Shown piece after piece: positions 8,640 through 15,851 of a DNA stretch of 64,000 nt. The notes below the pieces were generated by a model, which worked only from the letters and a program-made list of their open reading frames with translations, ran no database searches and had not been told where the DNA came from. Within the stretch, counting starts at the first letter, position 1. Every line of letters begins with the position of its first letter. This stretch comes from Cyanobium sp. FGCU52 (GTDB lineage: Bacteria; Cyanobacteriota; Cyanobacteriia; PCC-6307; Cyanobiaceae): the NCBI GenBank assembly GCA_024958715.1, contig JANWUS010000018.1, forward strand, positions 1 through 64,000, written 5' to 3'. The translations under genes were made by a program, and so were the position numbers.

Positions 8640-8660
8640 GAGTCAACCCCATGCGGCCTC

Positions 8661-8798
8661 ATGACCGAGCTGTTCCTGCTGGTGGCCGTGTTCGGCCTTC
8701 TCGGTCTGGTGTTCTGGCTCAGCGTCGACTCCGACGATGACAACGGGGGTGGCGGCCTGATGCAGCCTGCCCTGGTTCCGGTGCGGGTTCGCCGCTGA
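8661..8798 (+). CDS. Small single-helix membrane protein (45 aa)
   Basis: Too short for the ORF track. The frame runs ATG to TGA and encodes MTELFLLVAVFGLLGLVFWL, a single hydrophobic helix, followed by an acidic SVDSDDDNGGGG linker and a basic VPVRVRR end. The charge pattern predicts one transmembrane span with the acidic part just outside it. It has its own TAGGGT box and is followed by a strong hairpin terminator, so it looks like a stand-alone unit inside the metal block. Function unknown; comparable tiny membrane proteins in cyanobacteria often associate with larger complexes. Confidence 0.6.
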   Translation: MTELFLLVAVFGLLGLVFWLSVDSDDDNGGGGLMQPALVPVRVRR

Positions 8799-8840
8799 GT
8801 TCCCGGTCCAACCCCTCCAATCACCTCAAATCCCCCCCCT

Positions 8841-8883
8841 GCGCCCTGATGTGACATTGCTCACATCAGGGCGCTTCTTTTGT
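8841..8883 (+). terminator. Perfect 14-bp hairpin terminator containing a CRP-type palindrome
   Basis: The arms GCGCCCTGATGTGA and TCACATCAGGGCGC are exact complements around a six-base loop (CATTGC) and are followed by TTCTTTTG, so this is a plausible intrinsic terminator for the small gene. The central part also reads TGTGA-N6-TCACA, the consensus of CRP/SyCRP1-type sites. It lies about 25 bases upstream of the -10 box of futB, so it could serve as both terminator and operator. Confidence 0.75.
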
Positions 8884-8907
8884 GCCGGGCGCCGGCATCA
8901 CGGTGCC

Positions 8908-8913
8908 TAGGTT
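8908..8913 (+). promoter_or_regulatory. Putative -10 element for futB
   Basis: TAGGTT lies 40 bases before the ATG at 8953 and downstream of the 8841-8874 palindrome. The palindrome centre is about 50 bases upstream of this box, within the range of class I/II activator sites. Inference from spacing. Confidence 0.4.
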
Positions 8914-8952
8914 CGGCTTTGCCTGGAGGCGCTCCCTCCCCTGCGTTCGCCG

Positions 8953-10518
8953 ATGCTCAGCCCCGGGAGCCCGTCCCGCCGTCCCAGCCGCAGGATGCTG
9001 GCGGTGCTGGTGCTGGTGCTCTGCGCCGCAGCCCTGCTTCCCCTGCTGGGCCTGCTGCTGTTCGCCCTCGCGGGCCGGGGCGGACTGACGCCCGGCCCCG
9101 GCGGCCTCGCTCCCCTGGCCCACACCCTCCTGCTGGTGGTGGGGGTGGGGGCGGGCGGGGCGGCCCTGGGCACCGCCAACGGCTGGCTCACCGCCTGCTG
9201 CGACTTTCCCGGCCGCCGGGGCCTGCGGATCGCCCAGCTGGTGCCGCTGGCCACGCCCGCCTACCTGCTGGCCGCCACCCTGATCGATCTCGGCAGCCGG
9301 CTGCGGCTCCGCATCCATGGCGATGCCTGGGCCCTGCTGGTGCTCACCCTGGCCACCTACAGCTACGTGTTCCTGCTCGCCACCGAGAGCTTCGCCCAGG
9401 GGGGCCGCCGGCAGCTGGAGGCCTGCCGCACCCTGGGCTGCGGGCCTTGGAGCGCCTTCCGGCGGGTGGCCCTGCCCATGGCCCTGCCGGCCATCGGGGC
9501 CGGCATCGCCCTAAGCGGCATGGAGGTGGTGAACGAGCTGGGGGCGGTGGAACTGCTCGGCGTCCCCACCCTCTCCGGCGGCATCCTGCAGCGCTGGCAG
9601 AACGACGGCGATCCCCAGGGGGCGGTGGGCCTGGCCCTGCTGGCCCTGGCGATCGTGAGCCTGCTGGTGGCAGCGGAGCGAGGCCTGCGGCGCCGCAGCC
9701 GGCGCTGGAGCATGGGCGGCGCCGGAGCGGGTGAACCGCTGTGGCAGCTCCGGGGGGTCCGGGCCTGGGGGGCCCAGCTGATCACCCTGCTGCCGCCATT
9801 GCTCACCCTCGGCCTGCCCCTGCTGTGGGGGCTGCTGAGCCTGGATCAGCTGGTGGGCGAGTCCCCCCTTGAACTGGCCAGCCTCAGCCTCCGGTCGTTG
9901 GGCCTCGGCCTGCTCGCCGCCGCCCTCACCCTGGCGGCCGGTCTGCTGCTGTCGATCGCACGCCGCTGGCTGCCGTCCCGCTGGCTGGAGCGCCTCGGCT
10001 TCGTGGCCGGCATGGGCTATGCGGTGCCCGGAGCGGTGCTTGCCCTGGCCCTGCTGCTGGTGGGGGGCCCCCTGCAGCTGGCGCCGCTGTTCCTGCTGGT
10101 ATGGGGCTATACCGATCGCTTCCTCGCCGTGAGCAAGCAGGGCCTCGACGCCGCCCTGGAGAGGATTCCGCCTTCGATCGATGAAGCGGCCACCGGGCTG
10201 GGCTGCAGCTGGACCGAGGTGCTGCGGCGGGTGCACCTGCCGCTGCTGCGCGGGCCCCTGCTGGTGGGAACCCTGCTGGTGTTCGTGGATGTGGTGAAGG
10301 AGCTGCCGCTCACCTTCGCCCTGCGCCCCTTCGACTTCGACACCCTCTCGGTTCGGGTGTACCAGTACGCCAGCGACGAACGGGTGGGAGCGGCGCTGAT
10401 CCCGGCCCTGCTGATCCTGCTGCTGGGGCTGGTGGCCTCCCTGGCGCTGGTGCCCCAGCTCGAGCGCAGCGGCGCTGGCGCAGTGGGCGACTCCCCGGGA
10501 CCCGGGGGCCTGCCCTGA
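8953..10518 (+). CDS. futB: Iron(III) ABC transporter permease, FutB/SfuB type
   Basis: A 521-residue inner-membrane permease formed of two fused permease repeats, the usual length for the FutB/HitB/SfuB group. Each half has about six helices and an EAA-type loop contacting the ATPase: EACRTLGCGPWSAFRRVALP near residue 155 and DEAATGLGCSWTEVLRRVHLP near 410. It should pair with FutA (5655) and an ATPase encoded elsewhere. It has its own putative promoter behind the 8841 hairpin, so it need not be transcribed with cobW and hupE. It converges on the small Cys-rich gene, with a 14-bp hairpin at the junction. Confidence 0.92.
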   Translation: MLSPGSPSRRPSRRMLAVLVLVLCAAALLPLLGLLLFALAGRGGLTPGPGGLAPLAHTLLLVVGVGAGGAALGTANGWLTACCDFPGRRGLRIAQLVPLATPAYLLAATLIDLGSRLRLRIHGDAWALLVLTLATYSYVFLLATESFAQGGRRQLEACRTLGCGPWSAFRRVALPMALPAIGAGIALSGMEVVNELGAVELLGVPTLSGGILQRWQNDGDPQGAVGLALLALAIVSLLVAAERGLRRRSRRWSMGGAGAGEPLWQLRGVRAWGAQLITLLPPLLTLGLPLLWGLLSLDQLVGESPLELASLSLRSLGLGLLAAALTLAAGLLLSIARRWLPSRWLERLGFVAGMGYAVPGAVLALALLLVGGPLQLAPLFLLVWGYTDRFLAVSKQGLDAALERIPPSIDEAATGLGCSWTEVLRRVHLPLLRGPLLVGTLLVFVDVVKELPLTFALRPFDFDTLSVRVYQYASDERVGAALIPALLILLLGLVASLALVPQLERSGAGAVGDSPGPGGLP

Positions 10519-10525
10519 CGGCCGG

Positions 10526-10561
10526 CCGCTGCGGCAAGGGAGTCAGTCCTTGCCGCAGCGG
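10526..10561. terminator. Perfect 14-bp hairpin at the futB / Cys-rich gene junction
   Basis: CCGCTGCGGCAAGG and CCTTGCCGCAGCGG are exact complements around an eight-base loop. The hairpin begins 8 bases after the futB stop and spans the last codons of the convergent small gene, whose stop lies in the loop. No U-rich tract follows on either strand, so it may act as a bidirectional terminator or an RNA-stabilising end. Confidence 0.6.
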
Positions 10562-10695
10562 CACTTGCCGCCCTTCCAGTTGGAGCACTTCTTCTGCTTG
10601 CAGCCCTTCTTCTTGGCGGCCGCCAGCGGAGCTCGGGCGGATCCGCCGTCGCCGGGGCGGAGGGACTCGCGTTCGTTGCCGAGGGGCTGGGCCAT
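10543..10695 (-). CDS. Small Lys/Cys-rich protein, possible metal-binding peptide (50 aa)
   Basis: Too short for the ORF track. The frame MAQPLGNERESLRPGDGG... ends in a compact basic, cysteine-rich tail, AAKKKGCKQKKCSNWKGGKCRCGKD. The last 20 residues hold four cysteines in C-x4-C-x6-C-x-C spacing, which could ligate one metal ion. The N-terminal half is low-complexity and probably disordered. A GGGGCG-rich stretch precedes the ATG and the upstream region carries two Fur/Zur-like palindromic elements. Position beside futB and shared control elements with fur suggest a metal-responsive peptide. Function unproven; alternatively a nucleic-acid-binding knuckle. Confidence 0.65.
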   Translation of the reverse strand: MAQPLGNERESLRPGDGGSARAPLAAAKKKGCKQKKCSNWKGGKCRCGKD

Positions 10696-10713
10696 GGGGC
10701 GAGGGGAGCTTGC

Positions 10714-10728
10714 TGCGAATGACTCGCA
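10714..10728. promoter_or_regulatory. Fur/Zur-like 7-1-7 palindrome upstream of the Cys-rich gene
   Basis: TGCGAAT-G-ACTCGCA is an inverted repeat with 6 of 7 positions complementary, the geometry of Fur-superfamily operators (7-1-7). It lies 19 bases upstream of the ATG at 10695, a repressor position. Assignment to Fur or Zur is inference. Confidence 0.4.
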
Positions 10729-10760
10729 ACCTAAACAACCCGCCGCCCTCTTTGCAAGCG

Positions 10761-10788
10761 ATTCTCAATAGCGAGAAATGTTGCGAGG
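10761..10788 (+). promoter_or_regulatory. Shared bipartite motif, copy 1
   Basis: ATTCTCAATAGCGAGAAATG followed by TTGCGAGG matches the region before fur (14716-14743) at 22 of 28 positions, including two perfect ten-base blocks at identical spacing (TTCTCAATAG and TGTTGCGAGG). ATTCTCAAT resembles a Fur half site. It lies between the debranching gene and the Cys-rich gene. Confidence 0.5.
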
Positions 10789-10792
10789 GCGC

Positions 10793-12925
10793 TCACTTGT
10801 AGATCACCACGTCCACGCCGGAGCTGCGGCGGCGCACCTCCACGCCGGTGTCGTGCTCGCCGCGATGCAGCTGCAGATCGATCTCCTCCTCCCCCAGGCG
10901 CAGACCGCTGATCTCCAGTCGGTCGATGCGGGCGGGCAGCACCGGGTTGCGGAACAGCACCCGCACCCGGCCGCTCTCGGGATCGCGGCCGATCCCCATC
11001 CCCGTGATCGCCTCCAGCAGGCCGAAGACCGTGCCGCTCGCCCAGGCCTGGGGGCTGCAGGCCACCGGGTAATGGGTGGGGCCTTCGTCGTCGCGGCGGG
11101 CAAAACCGCAGAACAGCTCCGGCAAGCGGTACATCGGCATCTCCTTGGCCGTGTCGAACATGCCCATCAGGATCCGCATGGCGCCGTCGGAGTGGCCGTA
11201 GCGCGCCAGGCCCAGACCGATCACGGCGTTGTCGTGCGGCCAGACGGAGCCGTTGTGGTAGCTCATCGGGTTGTAGCGGGCCTCCCGCTCATCGAGGGTG
11301 CGCACGCCCCAGCCGTTGAAGCTGGAGGGAGAGAGCAGCTGGCGCGCCACCGACGCCGCCGCCTCCGGCGGGGCGATGCCGGTCCAGAGGCAGTGGCCCG
11401 CATTCGAGCTGCGCACGGCGCAGGGCCTGCCTTCACCGTCGAGGGCGAGGGCATAGGAGCCGATGCGATCCACCCAGAAGGCCCGGTGGAAGCGATAGCG
11501 CAGGCCCTCCGCCTCCTGGCGCAGGTCCTCGGCCTGGCGGTCATGGCCGAAGCGCTCCAGGATCGCCGCCATCGCCCGCCGGGCCCCATAGGCGTAGGCC
11601 TGCACCTCGCACAGGGCGATCGAGCCCTCCGCCAGAGTTCCGTCGGCGTGGTGCACGGCGTCGTCGGAATCCTTCCAGCCCTGGTTGCGCAGTCCCCCCT
11701 GGGCGGCGCAGAGGTAACGCAGAAAGCCATCGGCACTGCGGGACTCGGCACTGCGGATCCAGGCCATGGCCGCATCGAGGGCGGGCAGCAACTCGCGCAG
11801 GAACGGCTCATCGGCGCTGCGGGCCAGGTAGTCGCCCGCCAGCATCAGGAACAGGGGCGTGGCATCCACCGAGCCGTAGTACCGGCGGAACGGCACCTCC
11901 CCCAGGGCCGCCATCTCCCCCAGCCGGGCCTCGTGCAGCACCTTGCCGGGCTCGGCATCGGAGGCGGGATCCACGTGATCCGCCTGGTGTTCCGCCAGGA
12001 AGCCCAGCACCCCCCGGGCCACCCGCGGCTCCACCAGCAGCATCTGGCGGGCGGTGATCAGGCCGTCGCGGCCGAAGGGACAGCTGAACCACGGCACGCC
12101 CGCATAGGGATAAAGGCCGTGGTCGTAGCGGGTGGAGAGCAGGTGAACGTCGGAGAACGAGCGGGCCACCCAGCTGTCGAAGGCCGGGTTATCGGTGCTG
12201 AGAGAGGCCGCCATCCGGCGCGCTTCCCGGAAGCGGCTGATCGTGGCGCCCTGGGCGGCATCGAACGCCTCCTCAGGCGTGCGGGTGAGGTCCGGCGCGG
12301 AGCTGAAATCGAGCTCCAGGCAGAGGCGGCGGGAGCAACGGGGTTCGAGGTGCAGGGTGAGGCTGAGATGGTTCTCGCCCACCTCCTCGATCGCTCCCCC
12401 GAGCCGCAGGATGGTGCGGCGGTCCTCGCCATCGAGACCCCGGTACACCCACATCAGGCCGTCGGGATCACAGCTCTGCACGCTGACGCCGCGCTCGGGC
12501 CGTCGCACGCCGCGCACCTCGAAGATGTCGCGGAAGTCGGCGTCGAAGCGCAGGGTCACCGGCATCGTGACCGGCGCCGCTTCGTAGCAGGTGAACTGAA
12601 GCTGCTGCAGGCACGACGTGGGCGTGAGCACGGTGGTGCGCTCCAGATGCACCGCTCCCGGGGGCGGCGCATCGCCACCGGCGTGGGGGGCCGGTGCGGT
12701 GCTGAGATGGCTCACGTGCAGGCCTGAATCCCCCCGTTCGGTGGCGTTCAGCACCGCCGGCGGGTTCTCCCACAGCAGCAGCTGCAGCCGGCTCACGTGG
12801 CGGGCGCCGCGGTGGAAGATGCCGGAATCCGGATGGGTCTCCGGGCGGATCTCCCCCCGCGGATCGAGCATCGCGAAGGTTTCCCCGTCCTTCAGAACGA
12901 AGGGGGGGAGCTGATCATGCGGCAT
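10793..12925 (-). CDS. Amylo-alpha-1,6-glucosidase / glycogen-debranching-type protein
   Basis: A 710-residue cytosolic protein of the family with an N-terminal GDE_N-like beta domain (about residues 10-210) and a C-terminal (alpha/alpha)6 barrel. Recognisable barrel motifs include PWFSCPFGRDGLITARQMLL, RRYYGSVDATPLFLML, LRNQGWKDSDD, and the late YNPMSYHNGSVWPHDNAVI. Catalytic acids are expected among the GRDGL and WKDSDD aspartates. The ATG at 12925 overlaps the end of the glycosyltransferase gene by 11 bases, so the two are translated as a pair; the longer track start at 13132 lies inside that gene. The pair suggests synthesis or trimming of a glucan or a sugar-based osmolyte. The substrate is not determined. 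Confidence 0.85.
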   Translation of the reverse strand: MPHDQLPPFVLKDGETFAMLDPRGEIRPETHPDSGIFHRGARHVSRLQLLLWENPPAVLNATERGDSGLHVSHLSTAPAPHAGGDAPPPGAVHLERTTVLTPTSCLQQLQFTCYEAAPVTMPVTLRFDADFRDIFEVRGVRRPERGVSVQSCDPDGLMWVYRGLDGEDRRTILRLGGAIEEVGENHLSLTLHLEPRCSRRLCLELDFSSAPDLTRTPEEAFDAAQGATISRFREARRMAASLSTDNPAFDSWVARSFSDVHLLSTRYDHGLYPYAGVPWFSCPFGRDGLITARQMLLVEPRVARGVLGFLAEHQADHVDPASDAEPGKVLHEARLGEMAALGEVPFRRYYGSVDATPLFLMLAGDYLARSADEPFLRELLPALDAAMAWIRSAESRSADGFLRYLCAAQGGLRNQGWKDSDDAVHHADGTLAEGSIALCEVQAYAYGARRAMAAILERFGHDRQAEDLRQEAEGLRYRFHRAFWVDRIGSYALALDGEGRPCAVRSSNAGHCLWTGIAPPEAAASVARQLLSPSSFNGWGVRTLDEREARYNPMSYHNGSVWPHDNAVIGLGLARYGHSDGAMRILMGMFDTAKEMPMYRLPELFCGFARRDDEGPTHYPVACSPQAWASGTVFGLLEAITGMGIGRDPESGRVRVLFRNPVLPARIDRLEISGLRLGEEEIDLQLHRGEHDTGVEVRRRSSGVDVVIYK

Positions 12926-14003
12926 GCAGCATCGGAACCACGGAACGACCGCCGGAGCGGTCGGCACCGCTGCGCCGGGCCTGGATGAGATGACGGTAGA
13001 GCTGCTCGTACTCCTCGGCCTGGCGGGCGCAGGAGAAACGGCTCTCGAAGTCGGCGCGCACGGCGGAGCGATCGAGCCGATCGATCCGCCGCACCGCCGC
13101 CACGGCCTCCTCGATCGAGCCCACCAGGGCACCGTTCACCCCTTCGCGGATCACCTCGGGGGTGGAGCCGTTGCGCCAGGCCACCACGGGGGTGGCGCAG
13201 GCGTTGGCCTCGATCATCACCAGGCCGAACGGCTCCGGCCAGTCGATCGGGAACAGCAGGGCCAGGGCGCCCCCCAGCAGCTCCTGCTTGCCCCGGTCGT
13301 CCACCTCGCCGATGAACTCCACCAGCGGGTTATCCCTCACCAGGGGTTCAATGGTCTGCTGCCAGTAGGCCTGATCGACCCGGTCGATCTTGGCGGCCAC
13401 CTTCAGGGGCAGGCCCACGGCGGTGGCGATGGCGATGGCGCGATCCAGCCGCTTCTCCGGCGACACCCGTCCCACGAAGGCGAGGTACTCCTGGGGTTCG
13501 GCGACGGCCCGGTAGAGATCGAGGGGCAGGCCGTGGTGCACGGTGCCCAGCCAGTTGGCCTCCGGCAGCGCCGCCCGCTGCGCCTCCGAGATCGACACCA
13601 GCGGCGCCTGGCGGAAATGGCCGTAGAGCCGGGCCTGATCCGGATGGTTCAGGGGGCCGTGCATGGTGTTCAGGAAGGGCACCGGCAGGCGACTGGCGGC
13701 CGGCAGGTGGAAGTGTCCGGTGTGGAAATGCAGGACGTCGAAGCGGTCCGCCTGCTCGATCACCCGATCGATCTGGATGATCTCGGGAATCGTGGGGTCA
13801 CCGCTGTGACCGCCCAGGCGCAGGGCCTCGGGCACGCAGGCGCTGAGTTCGGCGCTGGTGCGGGAGTCGCCGCTGGCGAACAGCACCACCTCGTGCCCGC
13901 GGCGGACCAGCTCTTCTGTGAGGTAGTGGACCACCCGTTCAGTACCTCCGTAACGGAGGGGAGGCACGCTTTCCCAGAGGGGGGAGATCTGAGCGATTCT
14001 CAT
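12915..14003 (-). CDS. GT4 family glycosyltransferase
   Basis: A 362-residue retaining GT-B glycosyltransferase. The N-terminal acceptor domain begins MRIAQISPLWESVPPLRYGG, typical of the family. The C-terminal donor domain carries FVGRVSPEKRLDRAI and the signature EPFGLVMIEANACATPVVAW, which holds the EX7E-type nucleotide-sugar site, followed by GSTPEVI. It has no leader or membrane segment. It overlaps the downstream debranching gene and probably shares its transcript. The pairing with a glucosidase of the debranching family is recurrent in cyanobacteria. Sugar specificity cannot be read from sequence alone. Confidence 0.88.
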   Translation of the reverse strand: MRIAQISPLWESVPPLRYGGTERVVHYLTEELVRRGHEVVLFASGDSRTSAELSACVPEALRLGGHSGDPTIPEIIQIDRVIEQADRFDVLHFHTGHFHLPAASRLPVPFLNTMHGPLNHPDQARLYGHFRQAPLVSISEAQRAALPEANWLGTVHHGLPLDLYRAVAEPQEYLAFVGRVSPEKRLDRAIAIATAVGLPLKVAAKIDRVDQAYWQQTIEPLVRDNPLVEFIGEVDDRGKQELLGGALALLFPIDWPEPFGLVMIEANACATPVVAWRNGSTPEVIREGVNGALVGSIEEAVAAVRRIDRLDRSAVRADFESRFSCARQAEEYEQLYRHLIQARRSGADRSGGRSVVPMLHAA

Positions 14004-14069
14004 CGGTTCGTCATCACGGTGTCATCGTCACGGGGGCGTCCTCACGGGAGTGGCGGCGACCGGGGCGGG

Positions 14070-14098
14070 GGGCGTGAGGCGCGGCGGGCGTGAGGCGC
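14070..14098. repeat. Tandem GGGCGTGAGGCGC repeat in a non-coding spacer
   Basis: Two exact copies of GGGCGTGAGGCGC start 16 bases apart (14070 and 14086) in the 232-base spacer between the glycosyltransferase and fur. A separate hairpin with arms GTCGAGGG and CCCTCGAC lies just after, at 14104-14131. No gene is visible in this spacer. Confidence 0.5.
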
Positions 14099-14235
14099 AG
14101 GGAGTCGAGGGAAAGCCTCTGGCCCCTCGACCATTCAGGAGATTCTGCTGAGGTTCTCCAGCCGGGGGTGGGGACCGATCCCCATGAGGTCAGGGTTCAC
14201 TGACAGCAACGCGCTCTGAGGCCGCCCCGGTGTCC

Positions 14236-14703
14236 TCAGGCCTGCTCGGCCGCCGCGCAGCCGGGGCAGAGCGCCCGCACGTTGAGCACGCACTCCAGCA
14301 GCCGGAAGCCGTGCTGGCCCGCCGCCGCCTCACCGGCGGAGAGCACAGCCCCGCTCTCGAACTCCTCGGTGCGACCGCAGCGCACACACACCAGGTGGTG
14401 GTGATCGGGATGGGCGTCGCTGGCCAGTTCGAAGCGGCGGCCCCCTTCAGGCAGTTCCAGCTCCTGCAGCAGGCCCATCGAGCTGAGCAGCCGCAGGGTG
14501 CGATACACGGTGGCCAGCGACACCCGCTCACGGGAGCGCAGCAGGCGCTGGTGCACCTCCTCGGCGCTGAGATGGCTGCCCTCGCCGATGCGTTCGAACA
14601 GGGCGAGCACCCGCTGGCGCTGGGGGGTCAGGCGCTGGCCGCGGTCGTGGAGGCTGGTGCGCAGGGCGCTGGGCTGGGAGCGGGGCGTTTGCAGCGGCAC
14701 CAT
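14236..14703 (-). CDS. fur: Ferric uptake regulator family protein, Fur-like
   Basis: A 155-residue Fur-superfamily repressor. The DNA-binding domain has LTPQRQRVLALFERIGEGSHLSAEEV and the recognition helix VSLATVYRTLRLLSSMG. The metal and dimerisation domain shows HPDHHHLVCVRCGRTEEF, with the HHH-CxxC arrangement typical of Fur, and a terminal CPGC completing the structural zinc site. I start it at ATG 14703, 29 bases after the upstream gene, with GGGAGGG as ribosome site; the 15081 track start is an overextension. The upstream shared motif suggests autoregulation. Fur versus a paralogue such as PerR cannot be excluded, but the neighbouring iron transporter favours Fur. Confidence 0.85.
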   Translation of the reverse strand: MVPLQTPRSQPSALRTSLHDRGQRLTPQRQRVLALFERIGEGSHLSAEEVHQRLLRSRERVSLATVYRTLRLLSSMGLLQELELPEGGRRFELASDAHPDHHHLVCVRCGRTEEFESGAVLSAGEAAAGQHGFRLLECVLNVRALCPGCAAAEQA

Positions 14704-14715
14704 GCCCTCCCGAAG

Positions 14716-14743
14716 CCTCGCAACACTAAGCCCTATTGAGAAC
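14716..14743 (-). promoter_or_regulatory. Shared bipartite motif, copy 2 (fur promoter region)
   Basis: Read on the reverse strand this is GTTCTCAATAGGGCTTAGTG followed by TTGCGAGG, ending 13 bases before the fur ATG. It overlaps the stop of the upstream UPF0104 gene. It matches copy 1 (10761-10788) in 22 of 28 positions. An autoregulatory Fur site is the simplest reading. Confidence 0.5.
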
Positions 14744-15851
14744 CGAAGCGGGCCTTCCCCCTGGTCAGCACCCAGGCATCCCCCTGCACCAGGGCAGCCC
14801 CCAGCAGGTCGGCCAGGGTGACCATCAGGCGGTAGCTCAGGGCCAACGCCAGCAGGGAGGCCTCCGGCAGCGTCCCCCCCAGCCGCAGCAGCAGCACCGC
14901 CTCGAACACCCCCAGCCCCCCGGGTGCTCCGGGGACCACGAGTCCGGCGGTCCAGGCCAGGGCGAAACCGGCCAGCCAGGTGGGCCAGTCGATCGCCAGC
15001 TGGAGGTCGAAGGCCCACACGCAGCAGGCGAAACCGGCGAAGCGGAGCAGCACGAAGCCCAGCTCCGCCAGCAGCGGCCACCAGGGAAAACCCGGCAGGG
15101 CCTGGGCTCCGGGCACGCCCGCCACCCGTTCGCCGGCCAGTTCGTCCACCAGCCCCAGCTCCCGTGCCTTGCGCCGCTCCTGGCGAGCCAGCAGCGGACC
15201 GAGCCAGCGGGGCTGGAGCAGCATCATCGGCAGCAGGGTCAGCACCCCCAGCCCCCCCTGCCAGCCCCCCAGGGTCACCAGGGCCAGGGCTGCCACCGCC
15301 GCCAGCAGCGGCTCCAGCAGCACCGTGAGCAGGGCCTGGGTGGTGCCGATCGGCGCCGGCAGGGGCGTCTCCTCGCCCCGCAGCGCCTGGACCCTGCCGG
15401 CCAGGTGCCAGAACCCGCCCGGCAGGAACTTGCGCAGGTTGGTGGCGATGAACAGGCTCACCGTCTCCTCCCAGCGGGGCCGCAGCCCCAGCCAGCGCAT
15501 CAGCACACCCCAGGCCGCGCCATTGACCACCAGGCTGAGCAGGCTCACGCCCACGCCCAGGGCCAGCCAGAGCCAGCCCTGCAGATCGATCCGGAACTGC
15601 AGCAGCTGGCGGCCATGCTGGAACAGGGCCGCCAGCACGAAGCCGAGGCTGGCCAGCGTGACCCAGGGGCGCAGACCGCCCGGCAACCGCAGCTGCAGCC
15701 GACGCAGTCCGGCGAGCCGGGGGGCAAGTTCCTGCCGCGCCCTGGCCATGGCACCGGGCAGCCAGACCCGGAATCCCCCGCGCAGGCGGGCGAGACGATC
15801 GGCCAGCCCGGTACGGCCCGGGACCGGGGGCCTGGATTCCGGCTCGCTCAT
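14733..15851 (-). CDS. UPF0104 / lysylphosphatidylglycerol synthase-like membrane protein
   Basis: A 372-residue polytopic protein with about eight helices, starting near residue 62 after a basic cytosolic N-terminus. Family features are NLRKFLPGGFWHLAGRV in a loop, and VVPGAPGGLGVFEAVLLL near residue 310, a conserved segment of the MprF/AglD flippase-like domain. Members without the soluble synthase domain are thought to move or modify lipids or lipid-linked glycans; no specific substrate can be assigned. Its ATG overlaps the LarC stop by four bases, placing it as the last member of a four-gene reverse-strand operon. Confidence 0.75.
   Translation of the reverse strand: MSEPESRPPVPGRTGLADRLARLRGGFRVWLPGAMARARQELAPRLAGLRRLQLRLPGGLRPWVTLASLGFVLAALFQHGRQLLQFRIDLQGWLWLALGVGVSLLSLVVNGAAWGVLMRWLGLRPRWEETVSLFIATNLRKFLPGGFWHLAGRVQALRGEETPLPAPIGTTQALLTVLLEPLLAAVAALALVTLGGWQGGLGVLTLLPMMLLQPRWLGPLLARQERRKARELGLVDELAGERVAGVPGAQALPGFPWWPLLAELGFVLLRFAGFACCVWAFDLQLAIDWPTWLAGFALAWTAGLVVPGAPGGLGVFEAVLLLRLGGTLPEASLLALALSYRLMVTLADLLGAALVQGDAWVLTRGKARFGSQ

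Noticed and set aside
6598-8652. 684-aa reverse frame opposite cobW and hupE
   Set aside because: Repetitive Gly/Gln/Val composition mirrors the histidine loop and hydrophobic helices of the real genes.
10778-12727. 649-aa + frame opposite the debranching enzyme
   Set aside because: Shadow frame; no start context, and the reverse gene has clear barrel motifs.
14104-14131. GTCGAGGG / CCCTCGAC hairpin after fur as a terminator
   Set aside because: No T-tract on either strand and a 12-base loop; left only as a note in the repeat entry.
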